Below, in pieces: positions 54,446 through 63,754 of a stretch of 64,000 nucleotides of DNA (position 1 is its first letter; every line of letters starts with the position of its first letter). The notes under the pieces are model-generated. The model was not told the origin of the DNA. It saw only the letters and a program-made list of their open reading frames with translations, and searched no databases. Position numbers and translations under genes: made by a program. Origin of the DNA: Paenibacillus pabuli (GTDB taxonomy: Bacteria; Bacillota; Bacilli; Paenibacillales; Paenibacillaceae); NCBI RefSeq assembly GCF_039831995.1, contig NZ_JBDOIO010000003.1, forward strand, positions 806,001 through 870,000, in the 5' to 3' direction.

Positions 54446-55522
54446 TTATGTCAACACACTCTGATCTACCGACGATTGGCTAAACTCTGCCTGCTCCAGT
54501 ATTTTAGCCGGGCTCTGGATGGAATCCGAAGGTTCCGGTCTGGCCTGAAGCTCTCTTACCTTGTGCAGCACTTCCTTGTTGGGCAGGAAATGTACCGAGC
54601 GAATAAACCGAATCGTTTTGGTTTTGGCACGCATAACAATCGAATCGGTTTCGGCCCGGTCATCCGCAAGATAACGTACACCGCCCAAAATTTCTCCTGG
54701 CGTTACACCAGTTGCAGCGAAAATAACATCCTCTGTACCGATCATGTCCTGCATCGTTAACACTTTGTAAGGATTATCAATGCCCATCTGCAGGCATCGC
54801 TGGAACTCGTCTGCATTAGCTGGCATTAATCGACCTTGAATTTCGCCTCCGAGGCAAGAGAGCGCTGCTGCAGCCAACACGCCCTCAGGAGCTCCGCCTG
54901 AACCGACGTATAAGTCGATGCCTGCCTCAGGGAAAGCAGGTGCCATTGCACCCGCTACATCGCCGTCGCTGAGGAACTTGATCCGTACGCCAACCTTGCG
55001 CAGTGTTTTAATCGTACTTTCATGCCGGGTACGGTCCAGAATCATGACGGTCAGATCTGAAATGTTTTTGTTTAATGCAGCCGCCGCTTTCTCTAGCGTA
55101 ACCTCTACCGGGTCTTCGATGCTGACCTTGCCGACAAGTGCTGGACCTACAGCCAGTTTCTCCATATACATATCCGGTGCATGGAGCAGGTTTCCTTTTC
55201 CCGCCACTGCAATAACCGATAAAGCGTTGTTCAGGCCCTTGGCCACGATTTCTGTACCTTCAAGAGGATCTACAGCAACGTCTACCTCGGGTCCTTCAGC
55301 GTTACCCACTTCCTCGCCGATGTACAACATGGGTGCTTCATCCATTTCTCCTTCACCGATTACCACCGTGCCGCGAATGGACACGGAATCGAACATGGCG
55401 CGCATGGCCAAAGTAGCCGCTTCATCTGCACTGTTCTTGTCACCTCTTCCCATCCAGGGGGCTGAAGCTAACGCAGCCAATTCTGTTACTCGGACAATTT
55501 CCAACGCCAGTTCGCGTTCCAT
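54446..55522 (-). CDS. glpX: Fructose-1,6-bisphosphatase, class II
   Basis: Gluconeogenic phosphatase of 358 residues hydrolysing fructose 1,6-bisphosphate. Metal-binding GEGEMDEAPMLYIGEEVG, DPLEGTEIVAKG, DRTRHESTIKTLR and the GSGGAPEGVLAAAAL stretch are diagnostic of GlpX. The C-terminus extends about 35 residues past the core with a Pro/Ser/Gln-rich tail. The start is the ATG at 55522, with AAGGAAG upstream; an ATG at 55555 is also in frame. It stands alone. Confidence 0.94.
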   Translation of the reverse strand: MERELALEIVRVTELAALASAPWMGRGDKNSADEAATLAMRAMFDSVSIRGTVVIGEGEMDEAPMLYIGEEVGNAEGPEVDVAVDPLEGTEIVAKGLNNALSVIAVAGKGNLLHAPDMYMEKLAVGPALVGKVSIEDPVEVTLEKAAAALNKNISDLTVMILDRTRHESTIKTLRKVGVRIKFLSDGDVAGAMAPAFPEAGIDLYVGSGGAPEGVLAAAALSCLGGEIQGRLMPANADEFQRCLQMGIDNPYKVLTMQDMIGTEDVIFAATGVTPGEILGGVRYLADDRAETDSIVMRAKTKTIRFIRSVHFLPNKEVLHKVRELQARPEPSDSIQSPAKILEQAEFSQSSVDQSVLT

Positions 55523-56194
55523 TTTTCCCACTTCCTTTCCAGTTTTCAAAAGCATACATGGAAAGCACTACTAAATCCATCGCAAATCCATATCAAAATG
55601 ATCTAAAATCAAGGCGGCACGCCCCATTTGGAAGTTTTTCCGCTTTTCGTTTGGAAGTGATCAAGTAATGTAACTCTCCCTTTTTTGATGAATTTTATTC
55701 TGTTGGTACATTCATTGATTGTTGAAAAATTTAAAATATTCAATCGTTTTTGGTAGCAGCACCTCATTTTTCTAGCGAACAGCTTATAGCAGAATTGATT
55801 CACCATAAATAATTCATCTAACAATAGTTAAACAACATAATAAACGGAATATATCTGGCTCAAACCATCCTTACTTACCTCATATCGAAAACGATTTACA
55901 GCGAGACATTTATAACATGACGATTCCCGAAATCACATCATATTTGAAATGAAATATTAAAACATTTGCTGGTAAAGTCAGGAATGAGATTGTCCAGATC
56001 ATCATCATGATCTTCAATCATCCTCATTTAGCAATATAGATACAGCTTATAGGGGGCATTGAAAATTATAAGTTTACATAATAAATATTATGTGTAAATT
56101 TCAGCCGAGATAATCTATTTATATCTAACCAATTTCATTTTGGGTCATCGTATGCTCCACCTTCATTGGTAAAATGGGTATGGATTAGACAGAA
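55523..56194. other. AT-rich intergenic region
   Basis: About 670 bases between glpX and the xanthine dehydrogenase genes with no convincing gene. A 71-codon frame at 55609-55824 has a TTG start, no ribosome site and unconvincing composition. An imperfect inverted repeat (TTTACATAATA ... TATTATGTGTAAA, 56073-56098) is the only structure seen. The glpX promoter must lie in the left part. Confidence 0.6.
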
Positions 56195-56231
56195 AAAGAC
56201 CAGAAAAAGGAGTTCCCTCTCTCTGGTCTTT
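56195..56231 (-). terminator. Terminator of the xanthine dehydrogenase genes
   Basis: AAAGACCAG (56195-56203) and CTGGTCTTT (56223-56231) form a 9-bp stem, with A-rich DNA on the 5' side giving a T-rich minus-strand tail. It lies 14 bases after the pucE stop. Confidence 0.85.
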
Positions 56232-56245
56232 CTTCCCCTCAATTC

Positions 56246-56794
56246 TTATTCTTGCTGTACAGCTGTCATTCGTTTGTTTCTACCATCGTCTGTTGATGCA
56301 ATAGTTGAGTCACCACAACTTTCACTCGCCTTACAAACTGCTCTTATAATGCCTCCATACCCGGTGCAGCGGCACAGATTGCCGCATAATCCCGTTTCAA
56401 TCTGTTCCTGTGTAGGCTGAGGATGATGATCAAGCAGTGCCTTCGTGGCAATGACCATCCCTGGTGTACAATAACCGCATTGAAACCCGCCCTCTTCAAC
56501 AAAGGCCTGCTGAATCGGATGCAGACTTCCCTCCGGCTCACCATGAAGCCCTTCAATGGTCGTTATTTCACGTCCTTCACATTGATAAGCCATAACCAGG
56601 CAGGAGTTGACCGGCTCTCCATCCATAAGCACCATGCATGCACCGCAGCGACCAACCTCACAGGACACCTTGGTTCCGGTCAGATTCAAATGAGTCCGAA
56701 GCACATCGACCAGCCGGGTCGTTTGAGCAATGTTCAGTTGCTTCTCTTCCCCATTCACTACTGCTGACCAGGTGTTACCAAGTGGCTTGCTCAT
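56246..56794 (-). CDS. pucE: Xanthine dehydrogenase 2Fe-2S subunit
   Basis: Electron-transfer subunit of 182 residues with two 2Fe-2S clusters. Plant-ferredoxin-like ligands are Cys45, Cys50, Cys53, Cys65; the second cluster uses Cys106, Cys109, Cys141, Cys143 (C-x2-C-x31-C-x-C), exactly the family spacing. The start ATG at 56794 overlaps the stop of the molybdenum subunit (ATGA). It passes electrons from the Mo site to FAD. It is the last gene of the block. Confidence 0.95.
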   Translation of the reverse strand: MSKPLGNTWSAVVNGEEKQLNIAQTTRLVDVLRTHLNLTGTKVSCEVGRCGACMVLMDGEPVNSCLVMAYQCEGREITTIEGLHGEPEGSLHPIQQAFVEEGGFQCGYCTPGMVIATKALLDHHPQPTQEQIETGLCGNLCRCTGYGGIIRAVCKASESCGDSTIASTDDGRNKRMTAVQQE

Positions 56795-59205
56795 GAGGGA
56801 CTCACCCCTTCCTGTAAAGGTACATGTAGCGATTGAACCAATTGTTCGCGCGGAACGGGCAATCGATTCACCCAAACACCGGTAGCCTGATGAATTGCCG
56901 CAGTTATTGCCGGAGCGAGCGCCACAGATCCAATCTCGCCAATCCCTCTTGGTCCAAAAGGATCTCCTTCAGGAAGGTCTTCAATAGCCTCAACCTCCAA
57001 ATTGGTGTGAATATCCCGAATCGTTGGAATAAGATACGTGTCCAGATTGGTTATAAGATATCGACTGTCCTGCATGACAGCATCCTCCGTTAACGTAAAT
57101 CCGAGCGCCATCACACTTCCGCCTTCGATCTGTCCGATAAATCCCATTGGGTTAATAACGGGTCCTGCGGCTACCACATGACGTGTATCGAGCAATTTGG
57201 CTTCTCCTGTTAAAGTGTTCACTTCTACTTCTGCCGCAACCGCCGCGTACGTATATAAGTAGTGTCCGCCCACCACATGATCCGGTGTGGTTGGATAGTC
57301 GAAATGAGTATCAAACACCCATTCCTCCGCAGTGCCTTGGCTCACCAACTCTGTATAGGCAATAATGAAGCCCGATGTCATCGTCTTATCAACAGAGAGA
57401 GAAGAAGTCTCCAGGGCATCAACAAGTGATGTTCCAGTCACTTGCCCCACTGTCTTCTGTTCCGTTGAATTTGCCGCCATAACATCACTAGGCAGTTGGC
57501 CTTCACGCCATACACCACCAGGTCCTGTCACCAGTTCATCAGCCGGGATACCCGACAAGGCAGAAGCTACCGCTAGCACTCTGGAACGAAATGGAGTCTG
57601 CAATCGTTGCAGAGCCATCCAGGCCATGGTTGTCGAACGTGAAGCAGTGCTCGAACCACTATGAGGAACCCGATCCGTATCGCCAATGATGATGCTGAGA
57701 TCCGAAGTACTGCACTGAAACAGATCGCAGAGCATGATCTCCAATGTAGCGATCAATCCCTGACCAAATTCTTCGTAACTGAATGCCACCTCAATCTTGC
57801 CTTCGGCATTAAGGGATAAGCGGCCTCCTGCCGGGTCCGGGATCCCGTAACCCAATCCGGCACCGTGCATGGCAATTGCAGCTCCAACCCCGCGCTTGAT
57901 CCAGGGAGGCAGAGAAGGATTAGCCGTAGGGTGCTGATGTTTTTGCCATAACTCAGAACGATCCATCGCTTCCCATACTTGTGACAGTCCATCTGTAGCC
58001 AGAATTCGCTGATTTAACGGACCAGGGTCAGCCTTTCCCCTCATGTTCCGTCTCCGAAATTCCCATGGGTCCATATTCATGATCTCCGCAAGTCGATCCA
58101 TTTGGCCCTCCACTGCAAAAATGGCCTGATTGCCGCCAAATCCGCGAAATTCACCTGAAAGCCCATTATTGGTATACACGGACACGCCCTCCACATCCAC
58201 ATTAGGAATGGAGTAAGGACCGAGACAATGCTCCGTGCAGAAGTTCAGCACTGGCGCTCCAAGCGTAGCGTACGCGCCTGTATCCGCCGTAATGCGAACC
58301 CGGTGAGCTTGAATGATGCCTTCGCGACTGATTCCGGTCTGCATTTCAATTTTCATCGGATGACGCTTCAGACCTGCACGGACGGATTCTTTGCGGGAAT
58401 TGTGCATTTTCACGGGGCGTCCGCTGGTCAATGCAAGAAGTGCTCCATAAGGTTGTACGTTCAATTCGTCTTTCCCGCCGAAAGAACCGCCGATGGGTGA
58501 TGATACGACACGGATATCTTCCTCAGGACAACCGATAATCCGCGCGAGCTGCATTCGATCCTTGTACCCGTGCTGCGTTGCTGCGTAGACATTCAGCCTT
58601 CCTTCGTCATCCGGAACAAACAAACCACCTTCCGTCTCCATATAAGCGTGCATTTGACGAGGTGTATAGTACGTTTCTGTAACGATATGTTTACATGCAG
58701 CAAAAGCTTGCTCCACATTCCCGCGTTTGATTTCGGTGCGATGCAGCACATTGCCTGGTCCATGTGGATGCAGCTCTGGTGCGCCAGGGGCGAGAGCTGC
58801 ATCCGTGCTGTCCAGCGGAGTAAGCTCCTCATACTCCACTTGGATGGCATCCAGAGCCAGTGCTGCCCGTTCCGGGGAATCCGCAGCTACTGCCGCAAGG
58901 GCATCTCCAACATAACGCACAACATCGTCGCAAAACACCGGCTGGTCGGGTGTTGCAATCCCGAAACGATTAAGTCCGGGTACGTCTTTGGAGGTAAGGA
59001 CGGCATACACTCCCTCCATCGCCTCTGCTTTTGTAGTATCTATAGATAAAATGCGCGCATAAGGATAGGTACTGCGAAGAACTCTTCCATGAAGCATTCC
59101 GGGTAGAGTCATATCCGTCAGATATTGAAGTTGTCCTGTTACCTTTGGAATCCCATCCGGTCTCAGATGCCACCGTTTTCCACTATGTTCCCGATTCAGC
59201 AGCAT
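56791..59205 (-). CDS. pucD: Xanthine dehydrogenase molybdenum-binding subunit
   Basis: Catalytic subunit of 804 residues holding molybdopterin. Family segments are the N-terminal DGIPKVTGQLQYLTDM (Ald_Xan_dh_C domain), GGSFGGKDELNVQPY, GEFRGFGGNQAIFAVE, SYEEFGQGLIATLE, and RGIGEIGSVALAPAI near the C-terminus with the catalytic Glu. It hydroxylates hypoxanthine and xanthine towards urate if the assignment is right; other purine or aldehyde substrates are possible. The start is the ATG at 59205 with AAGGGGGGAG upstream. A 102-base gap separates it from the FAD gene. Confidence 0.94.
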   Translation of the reverse strand: MLLNREHSGKRWHLRPDGIPKVTGQLQYLTDMTLPGMLHGRVLRSTYPYARILSIDTTKAEAMEGVYAVLTSKDVPGLNRFGIATPDQPVFCDDVVRYVGDALAAVAADSPERAALALDAIQVEYEELTPLDSTDAALAPGAPELHPHGPGNVLHRTEIKRGNVEQAFAACKHIVTETYYTPRQMHAYMETEGGLFVPDDEGRLNVYAATQHGYKDRMQLARIIGCPEEDIRVVSSPIGGSFGGKDELNVQPYGALLALTSGRPVKMHNSRKESVRAGLKRHPMKIEMQTGISREGIIQAHRVRITADTGAYATLGAPVLNFCTEHCLGPYSIPNVDVEGVSVYTNNGLSGEFRGFGGNQAIFAVEGQMDRLAEIMNMDPWEFRRRNMRGKADPGPLNQRILATDGLSQVWEAMDRSELWQKHQHPTANPSLPPWIKRGVGAAIAMHGAGLGYGIPDPAGGRLSLNAEGKIEVAFSYEEFGQGLIATLEIMLCDLFQCSTSDLSIIIGDTDRVPHSGSSTASRSTTMAWMALQRLQTPFRSRVLAVASALSGIPADELVTGPGGVWREGQLPSDVMAANSTEQKTVGQVTGTSLVDALETSSLSVDKTMTSGFIIAYTELVSQGTAEEWVFDTHFDYPTTPDHVVGGHYLYTYAAVAAEVEVNTLTGEAKLLDTRHVVAAGPVINPMGFIGQIEGGSVMALGFTLTEDAVMQDSRYLITNLDTYLIPTIRDIHTNLEVEAIEDLPEGDPFGPRGIGEIGSVALAPAITAAIHQATGVWVNRLPVPREQLVQSLHVPLQEGVSPS

Positions 59206-59307
59206 GGTCTCTCCCCCCTTTTCTAGCATAAGATTCGCAATCCAATTTATAGAACGAAATAGAACCCTCTCATTCCATGATTTAGGATCAGGACTACCAA
59301 ACTTGAA

Positions 59308-60216
59308 TTAATGAAGTGCTTCCCAAAGTCCAGCACCCAGCAAATTACCTGCAGTCCGCTTCCGGTAGTGTTCGGTAGCAAATGCATCACCATAGGTCAC
59401 GAATTCCGAGGCTGCAGCATCTGCAAGCGCTGTGGTTTGCATAATGGAGGCTTTGCCGCTGAGTAATAATTGCTCCGACTCGGGGAGTCGCATGGGCATG
59501 CCGGATCCTCCGCCTGCAGCTATCGCAACCTTTTTCCAAGTACCATCTGTAGCAATCTCTCCCCGAAAAGCAATGGTCACCAGAGATGCGCTAAATGTCT
59601 CCCGCCGGCCCAGCTTACGATAAAATTCAATTTCTCTCACGTCAGTTGTAGGACGATCAGGATTGGTGACAGACCACTTCTCCATCGGGATCTGGATCGA
59701 GATTAACACATCATTCGGATTGCGACTGCCGTCACGTCCCCCTTTTAACCAGGAGTCCAGTGTACGAGTTTCCAACCCTGTGTCTGTCATCCAATGCAGT
59801 TCTGCATTATAGGTGAGCAATGCAGGTAACGTATCTCCGACTCCTGATACAATGTTGCCGCCGATTGTCGCTACATTGCGTATGGAGGGTGCAGCTATCG
59901 TTTTCACGGCCTCTTTCAGTAACCGCAGATGCTGAAGCGACCCGTCCGTTATACATCTATTCAACCGGGTCAGGGCCCCGATCACAATTCGTTCTCCATC
60001 CATATAAACGTCACTTGTCTCTGGAATACGGGCCAGACTGATCATGTGCTCCGGTGCGGGTACAAGACCGCCTTCCCACTGGGTCCGCAGCAATGTTGCG
60101 CCTGCAGCATAACAAAAGCTTCCGTTCAGCCTGTTCTTCAACATCTGGAGTTCTTCCAGATCTTCCGGCTGCCATACCAATGGCATCGCTCCTGATCCAT
60201 ATGCCGGTATAACCAT
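59308..60216 (-). CDS. pucC: Xanthine dehydrogenase FAD-binding subunit
   Basis: A 302-residue FAD subunit of the CoxM/XdhB type, which reduces NAD or another acceptor. FAD-binding segments are YAAGATLLRTQWEGG near the start (the usual GGT motif reads AGAT) and NVATIGGNIVSGVGDTLPALL near 109-130. The start is the ATG at 60216 with GAGGAG eight bases upstream. It is the first of three structural genes, pucC-pucD-pucE. Confidence 0.93.
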   Translation of the reverse strand: MVIPAYGSGAMPLVWQPEDLEELQMLKNRLNGSFCYAAGATLLRTQWEGGLVPAPEHMISLARIPETSDVYMDGERIVIGALTRLNRCITDGSLQHLRLLKEAVKTIAAPSIRNVATIGGNIVSGVGDTLPALLTYNAELHWMTDTGLETRTLDSWLKGGRDGSRNPNDVLISIQIPMEKWSVTNPDRPTTDVREIEFYRKLGRRETFSASLVTIAFRGEIATDGTWKKVAIAAGGGSGMPMRLPESEQLLLSGKASIMQTTALADAAASEFVTYGDAFATEHYRKRTAGNLLGAGLWEALH

Positions 60217-60606
60217 CGTTCCATCTCCTCTCTCTTTCTGCATCTATGGGCCGCTGGATATCACCAAGCAGATCCTTGTCATCTCTGGATCCAATCCGTA
60301 TAGTCGAAGCTTCATGAGCAAATTCATGGCGCATGATCCAAATAATTCTTCAAATCATATGAGACTGAAGGGGCAGCGTCAATTAGCTTCACATCGATTT
60401 GGATAAATGTATAAATACGATCCACGTTTTGTGCTTCATGCATGATAGGACGATCCAAACCTGACACTGCTTCTCTTTAAAATGATGAAACGACATAAAC
60501 AGGCCAATCCAACTAACTGGATGACCTGTTCATGTTAAGAGAGGAGATATACTCGGCAACTTCTCCTGCTTTGTTTTCAATTGTGGGGCATGTTCTTGGA
60601 TCGAGA
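60217..60606. other. Gap between maturation and structural xdh genes
   Basis: 390 bases without a gene. A hairpin at 60498-60530 (AACAGG ... ATCCA/TGGAT ... CCTGTT) follows the cytidylyltransferase gene and may be a weak terminator. The rest probably carries the pucC promoter; no PucR-type box was identified. Confidence 0.6.
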
Positions 60607-61254
60607 TTAATTCTTATGAGCTGATTCACTTACATAATCCATAATGCGTTTCAGTTCCACCTCGGTATCGGCATCCCAGAAACAGAATTCAGGCAAAGTG
60701 ACCCGGATTCCCGAGTATGTGTCATTATGCATAATCTTGCGCGCCCCCTCATCTCCGCCAAGAGATTGGAGGGGTTCAAACATGTGGGAGCGAAAGGCAA
60801 CAGGAGGTTTGCCGCCCTCGCCGTCCGCAGCAGCTGCATAATCAGACTGTTTGTTCGCAGCGAGCGCTGCCGAAACCTGATTAATATCCTGTGCCCTTAT
60901 CAAAGGTTGGTCCGCCAAAAGAATCACTACACCCTCCGCCCCGTACTCCTTGGCTGCCTTTAGGCCACTTTGAAGTGATGCGGCCATGCCAGACGAATAT
61001 GCTGTACTGAGAGCAATCTGAAGCTTAGCCTCTCTCCTATAGGTATTGGAAGATGAAAGAAGCATGTTTTCGGGAAGCCATGCCAAGGAATCCTCCGGTT
61101 TCACCACACAAATGACCTGTTCCAGGTCAGAATCGAGTGCCGCTTGAAGCGACCAGGCCGCCAATGTTCTCCCATCAGGCATAGCCAGTGCTAATTTGTT
61201 CCGGCCAAGACGGGTACTCTTACCTGCTGCAAGCAGAATGCCCGTTAGTCGCAC
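60607..61254 (-). CDS. pucB: MobA-like molybdenum cofactor nucleotidyltransferase
   Basis: A 215-residue nucleotidyltransferase that attaches CMP (or GMP) to molybdopterin for insertion into xanthine dehydrogenase. The signature LLAAGKSTRLGRNKLAL is at 7-23, and ILLADQPLI near 92-100 gives the metal-binding Asp. The start is a GTG with AAAGGGGG upstream. It overlaps the xdhC-like gene by 35 bases, so the two are co-translated. It corresponds to PucB/MocA. Confidence 0.9.
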   Translation of the reverse strand: MRLTGILLAAGKSTRLGRNKLALAMPDGRTLAAWSLQAALDSDLEQVICVVKPEDSLAWLPENMLLSSSNTYRREAKLQIALSTAYSSGMAASLQSGLKAAKEYGAEGVVILLADQPLIRAQDINQVSAALAANKQSDYAAAADGEGGKPPVAFRSHMFEPLQSLGGDEGARKIMHNDTYSGIRVTLPEFCFWDADTEVELKRIMDYVSESAHKN

Positions 61255-62275
61255 GCGTATTCCCCCTTTGAGCTAACCGATTCTCAGTCAAGGCAGCACG
61301 CTTGCATGCAACCAGTTCTGAAGCAATGCTAATGGCGATTTCTTCTGGACCATCTGCACCGATACTTAACCCAACGGGAGAATGGAGATGCGGAAGCGGC
61401 GGTAATTCATTCAATAATCGTGCTGTTCGTGTTTTGGACCCCATAATACCGAGATAAGCGTACTCACTGCCTGACAATAGCTCCAAGAACTCGCGTTCAC
61501 GCGGGAATTGATGGCTCATCAGAATGAGATAATCCCCGCGGTGTATATCCAGTACAGACATGATTTCAGAGGGGAAACCGAGGACGAGATGTGCATTCGG
61601 AAACCGTTCGGACGTACACAAACCTTCTCTCCAATCAGCAACAATGACACGAAATCCTGCTGCCTTGGCAAGTCTGGCAACAGGTATGGCATCATTTCCC
61701 GCTCCGACTATAATTAGACGTGGTTTGGGGGTGTACATGGCAGTTATCCGTACTGGCAAATTCCAGAACTCTGCCTCAGCTGATTTTTTTCCCTTTGTTA
61801 CAAGTGACAGACATAGGGCAGATTCAAGTTTCCTATCGATTGGCTTAACCCGATTCCATCCATACTGAACACGCGAATGCTTATTCTGAAAGTACCGGGT
61901 CAACTCCGCTGCTGAACCAGATTCGAAACAAGCGTGCATCTCAGTCAATACGGTTCTCAGTTCGCCGCAGACAGGCTCAAGCAAGACAACGACCAATCCT
62001 CCGCAGCCAATCGTTTCGCCCCAGGAGAGATCATCTTCAGGGCGCATGTCGTATTCGGCAAATGCTATATGTTCCGTGTCCAGCACTCGTTTTACACGTG
62101 CTTGCAGATCACTCTCCAGACATCCCGGGCTGATACTGCCATACATCCTGCCATCTTCGGTCAAGAGCATAGAGACTCCCTGCTTACGGTAAGCATGACC
62201 TTCCACCTTGACCGCCGTCGCAAGTACACAGCGTGCTTCGCCTGCTGCAATTGCACACAGATCATGCATTTCCAT
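61220..62275 (-). CDS. pucA: XdhC-family molybdenum cofactor insertion factor
   Basis: A 351-residue maturation factor that binds, sulfurates and inserts the Mo cofactor. An N-terminal XdhC_CoxI domain (RKQGVSMLLTEDGRMYGSISPGCLESDL, then SWGETIGCGGLVVVLLEP) is followed by a Rossmann XdhC_C domain (PRLIIVGAGNDAIPVARLAKAAGF; LILMSHQFPREREFLE). The start is the ATG at 62275 with GGTGGAG six bases upstream; an in-frame GTG lies four codons before. It sits just before pucB. Confidence 0.9.
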   Translation of the reverse strand: MEMHDLCAIAAGEARCVLATAVKVEGHAYRKQGVSMLLTEDGRMYGSISPGCLESDLQARVKRVLDTEHIAFAEYDMRPEDDLSWGETIGCGGLVVVLLEPVCGELRTVLTEMHACFESGSAAELTRYFQNKHSRVQYGWNRVKPIDRKLESALCLSLVTKGKKSAEAEFWNLPVRITAMYTPKPRLIIVGAGNDAIPVARLAKAAGFRVIVADWREGLCTSERFPNAHLVLGFPSEIMSVLDIHRGDYLILMSHQFPREREFLELLSGSEYAYLGIMGSKTRTARLLNELPPLPHLHSPVGLSIGADGPEEIAISIASELVACKRAALTENRLAQRGNTRATNGHSACSR

Positions 62276-62350
62276 ATTCGTCTCCACCTTTCCGAAATGT
62301 CTTCTGCCAGCAGCTGTAATTCAACGCTTCTCCCAGAAACTTAGCCTAGG

Positions 62351-63673
62351 TCAGATTCTCTTCATCAAGCGTGCAATGCTCTTATCCGACTCGCGAAGAA
62401 CGATGCCACGGTCAATGGTCTGGATCTTCCGGTTTTTGAGCACAATGCTTCCATCAATAATGACCGTGTCCACACAGCTCCGAGTCGCGGAGTAAACTAC
62501 ACGGGAATAGACATCTGTCTCATAAGAAGGATACGTATGGAAATCATCCAGATCCAATAACACCATGTCTGCCTTTTTGCCCACCTCCAGACTGCCAATT
62601 TCCTTCGACAGACCAAGCACTTCAGCACCGCCCATCGTTGCCATGCGCAGAACCGTGCGTGCATCCATAATTGTCGGTCCATGGGGAACCTTTTGAATTA
62701 ACGCCGTCAGGCGCATTTCCTGAAACATATCCAGGTTGTTGTTGCATGGTGCGCCGTCCGCACCGAGTCCTACAGCGATCTGGCGATTAAGCAGGTCAGG
62801 AATTTCCGCGATACCCGAGGACAATTTCATGTTTGATCCGGGACAGTGGGTGACTTTTACGCCTCGCTTGCGAATGATTTCCTTCTCCTCTTCACTGAGC
62901 CAGACACAATGTGCAAGGACCAAACGCGGGGTAGCCAAACCGATATGATCCAGATAGACAATGTTACGCATTCCACGTTCGTGTTCTACCAGTTCAATCT
63001 CGCCCCGATTTTCCGAAGCATGCGTATGCACCTTCACCTGATACTTGTTCGATAGATCACGTACTTCAACAAGCAGTTCCTCTGTACAAGAAACGACGAA
63101 TCGTGGACAAAAGGCATACTGAATGCGCCCGCCTCCGAAGCCATTCCATTTCTCCAGCAAATCGACACTTTGCTGCAGTGAGGTTGCCGTATTTTCACGC
63201 AGCGGTTCAGGCACCTCGTCGCCATGGTCCATCATGACCTTGCCTGAGATCACCCGAATGCCGCTCTGTGCCATTGCCTGAAAAGCCGAATCGGTGTGAT
63301 GGACGGTCTCCATATCCAAAATGCTCGTGGTTCCACTCGAAATCAGTTCGCCGAGCCCAAGCATCGCCGAATAATAGACGGATTCCTCATCATGAGCCGC
63401 TTCCAGTGGCCAGATCCGCTGACGAAGCCAATCCATGAGCTCCAGGTCGTCCGCACGGCCGCGGAAGAGTGTCTGGCACAAATGAATATGTGTTTGAATG
63501 AACCCTGGCAGCAGTACTTTGCCACGGGCATCAATGACCTGATCGGCCTGAACGTCGATACGCTCGGCAATCTCTTTGATTTTGTTATCCTCAATCAGCA
63601 GATCGCCTGTAAATACGTCTTCTTCTGCGTTCATTGTGACGAGCTGTGCACCCTTCAGCAGGATCGTTCCCAT
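62351..63673 (-). CDS. TRZ/ATZ-type amidohydrolase (purine deaminase-like)
   Basis: A 440-residue metal-dependent deaminase. Metal ligands are His62, His64 (QTHIHLCQ), His218, His255 and Asp306 (GLGADGAPCNNN), with Glu221 as general acid/base. The sequence is in the 5'-deoxyadenosine/8-oxoguanine deaminase neighbourhood rather than the classical guanine deaminases. Beside xanthine dehydrogenase genes, deamination of guanine or a related purine to xanthine is the natural guess. The start is the ATG at 63673 with GGGGGAG upstream. Confidence 0.87.
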   Translation of the reverse strand: MGTILLKGAQLVTMNAEEDVFTGDLLIEDNKIKEIAERIDVQADQVIDARGKVLLPGFIQTHIHLCQTLFRGRADDLELMDWLRQRIWPLEAAHDEESVYYSAMLGLGELISSGTTSILDMETVHHTDSAFQAMAQSGIRVISGKVMMDHGDEVPEPLRENTATSLQQSVDLLEKWNGFGGGRIQYAFCPRFVVSCTEELLVEVRDLSNKYQVKVHTHASENRGEIELVEHERGMRNIVYLDHIGLATPRLVLAHCVWLSEEEKEIIRKRGVKVTHCPGSNMKLSSGIAEIPDLLNRQIAVGLGADGAPCNNNLDMFQEMRLTALIQKVPHGPTIMDARTVLRMATMGGAEVLGLSKEIGSLEVGKKADMVLLDLDDFHTYPSYETDVYSRVVYSATRSCVDTVIIDGSIVLKNRKIQTIDRGIVLRESDKSIARLMKRI

Positions 63674-63754
63674 GATAATCTCCCCCATCGTATCTATCTC
63701 TTTTCTCTTGCGTTGTATTCATGAGAAATCAATACAAGCAACAACCAAGCGTGG

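Noticed and set aside
55609..55824. 71-codon minus-strand frame
   Set aside because: TTG start, no Shine-Dalgarno, no recognisable sequence, lies in AT-rich DNA.
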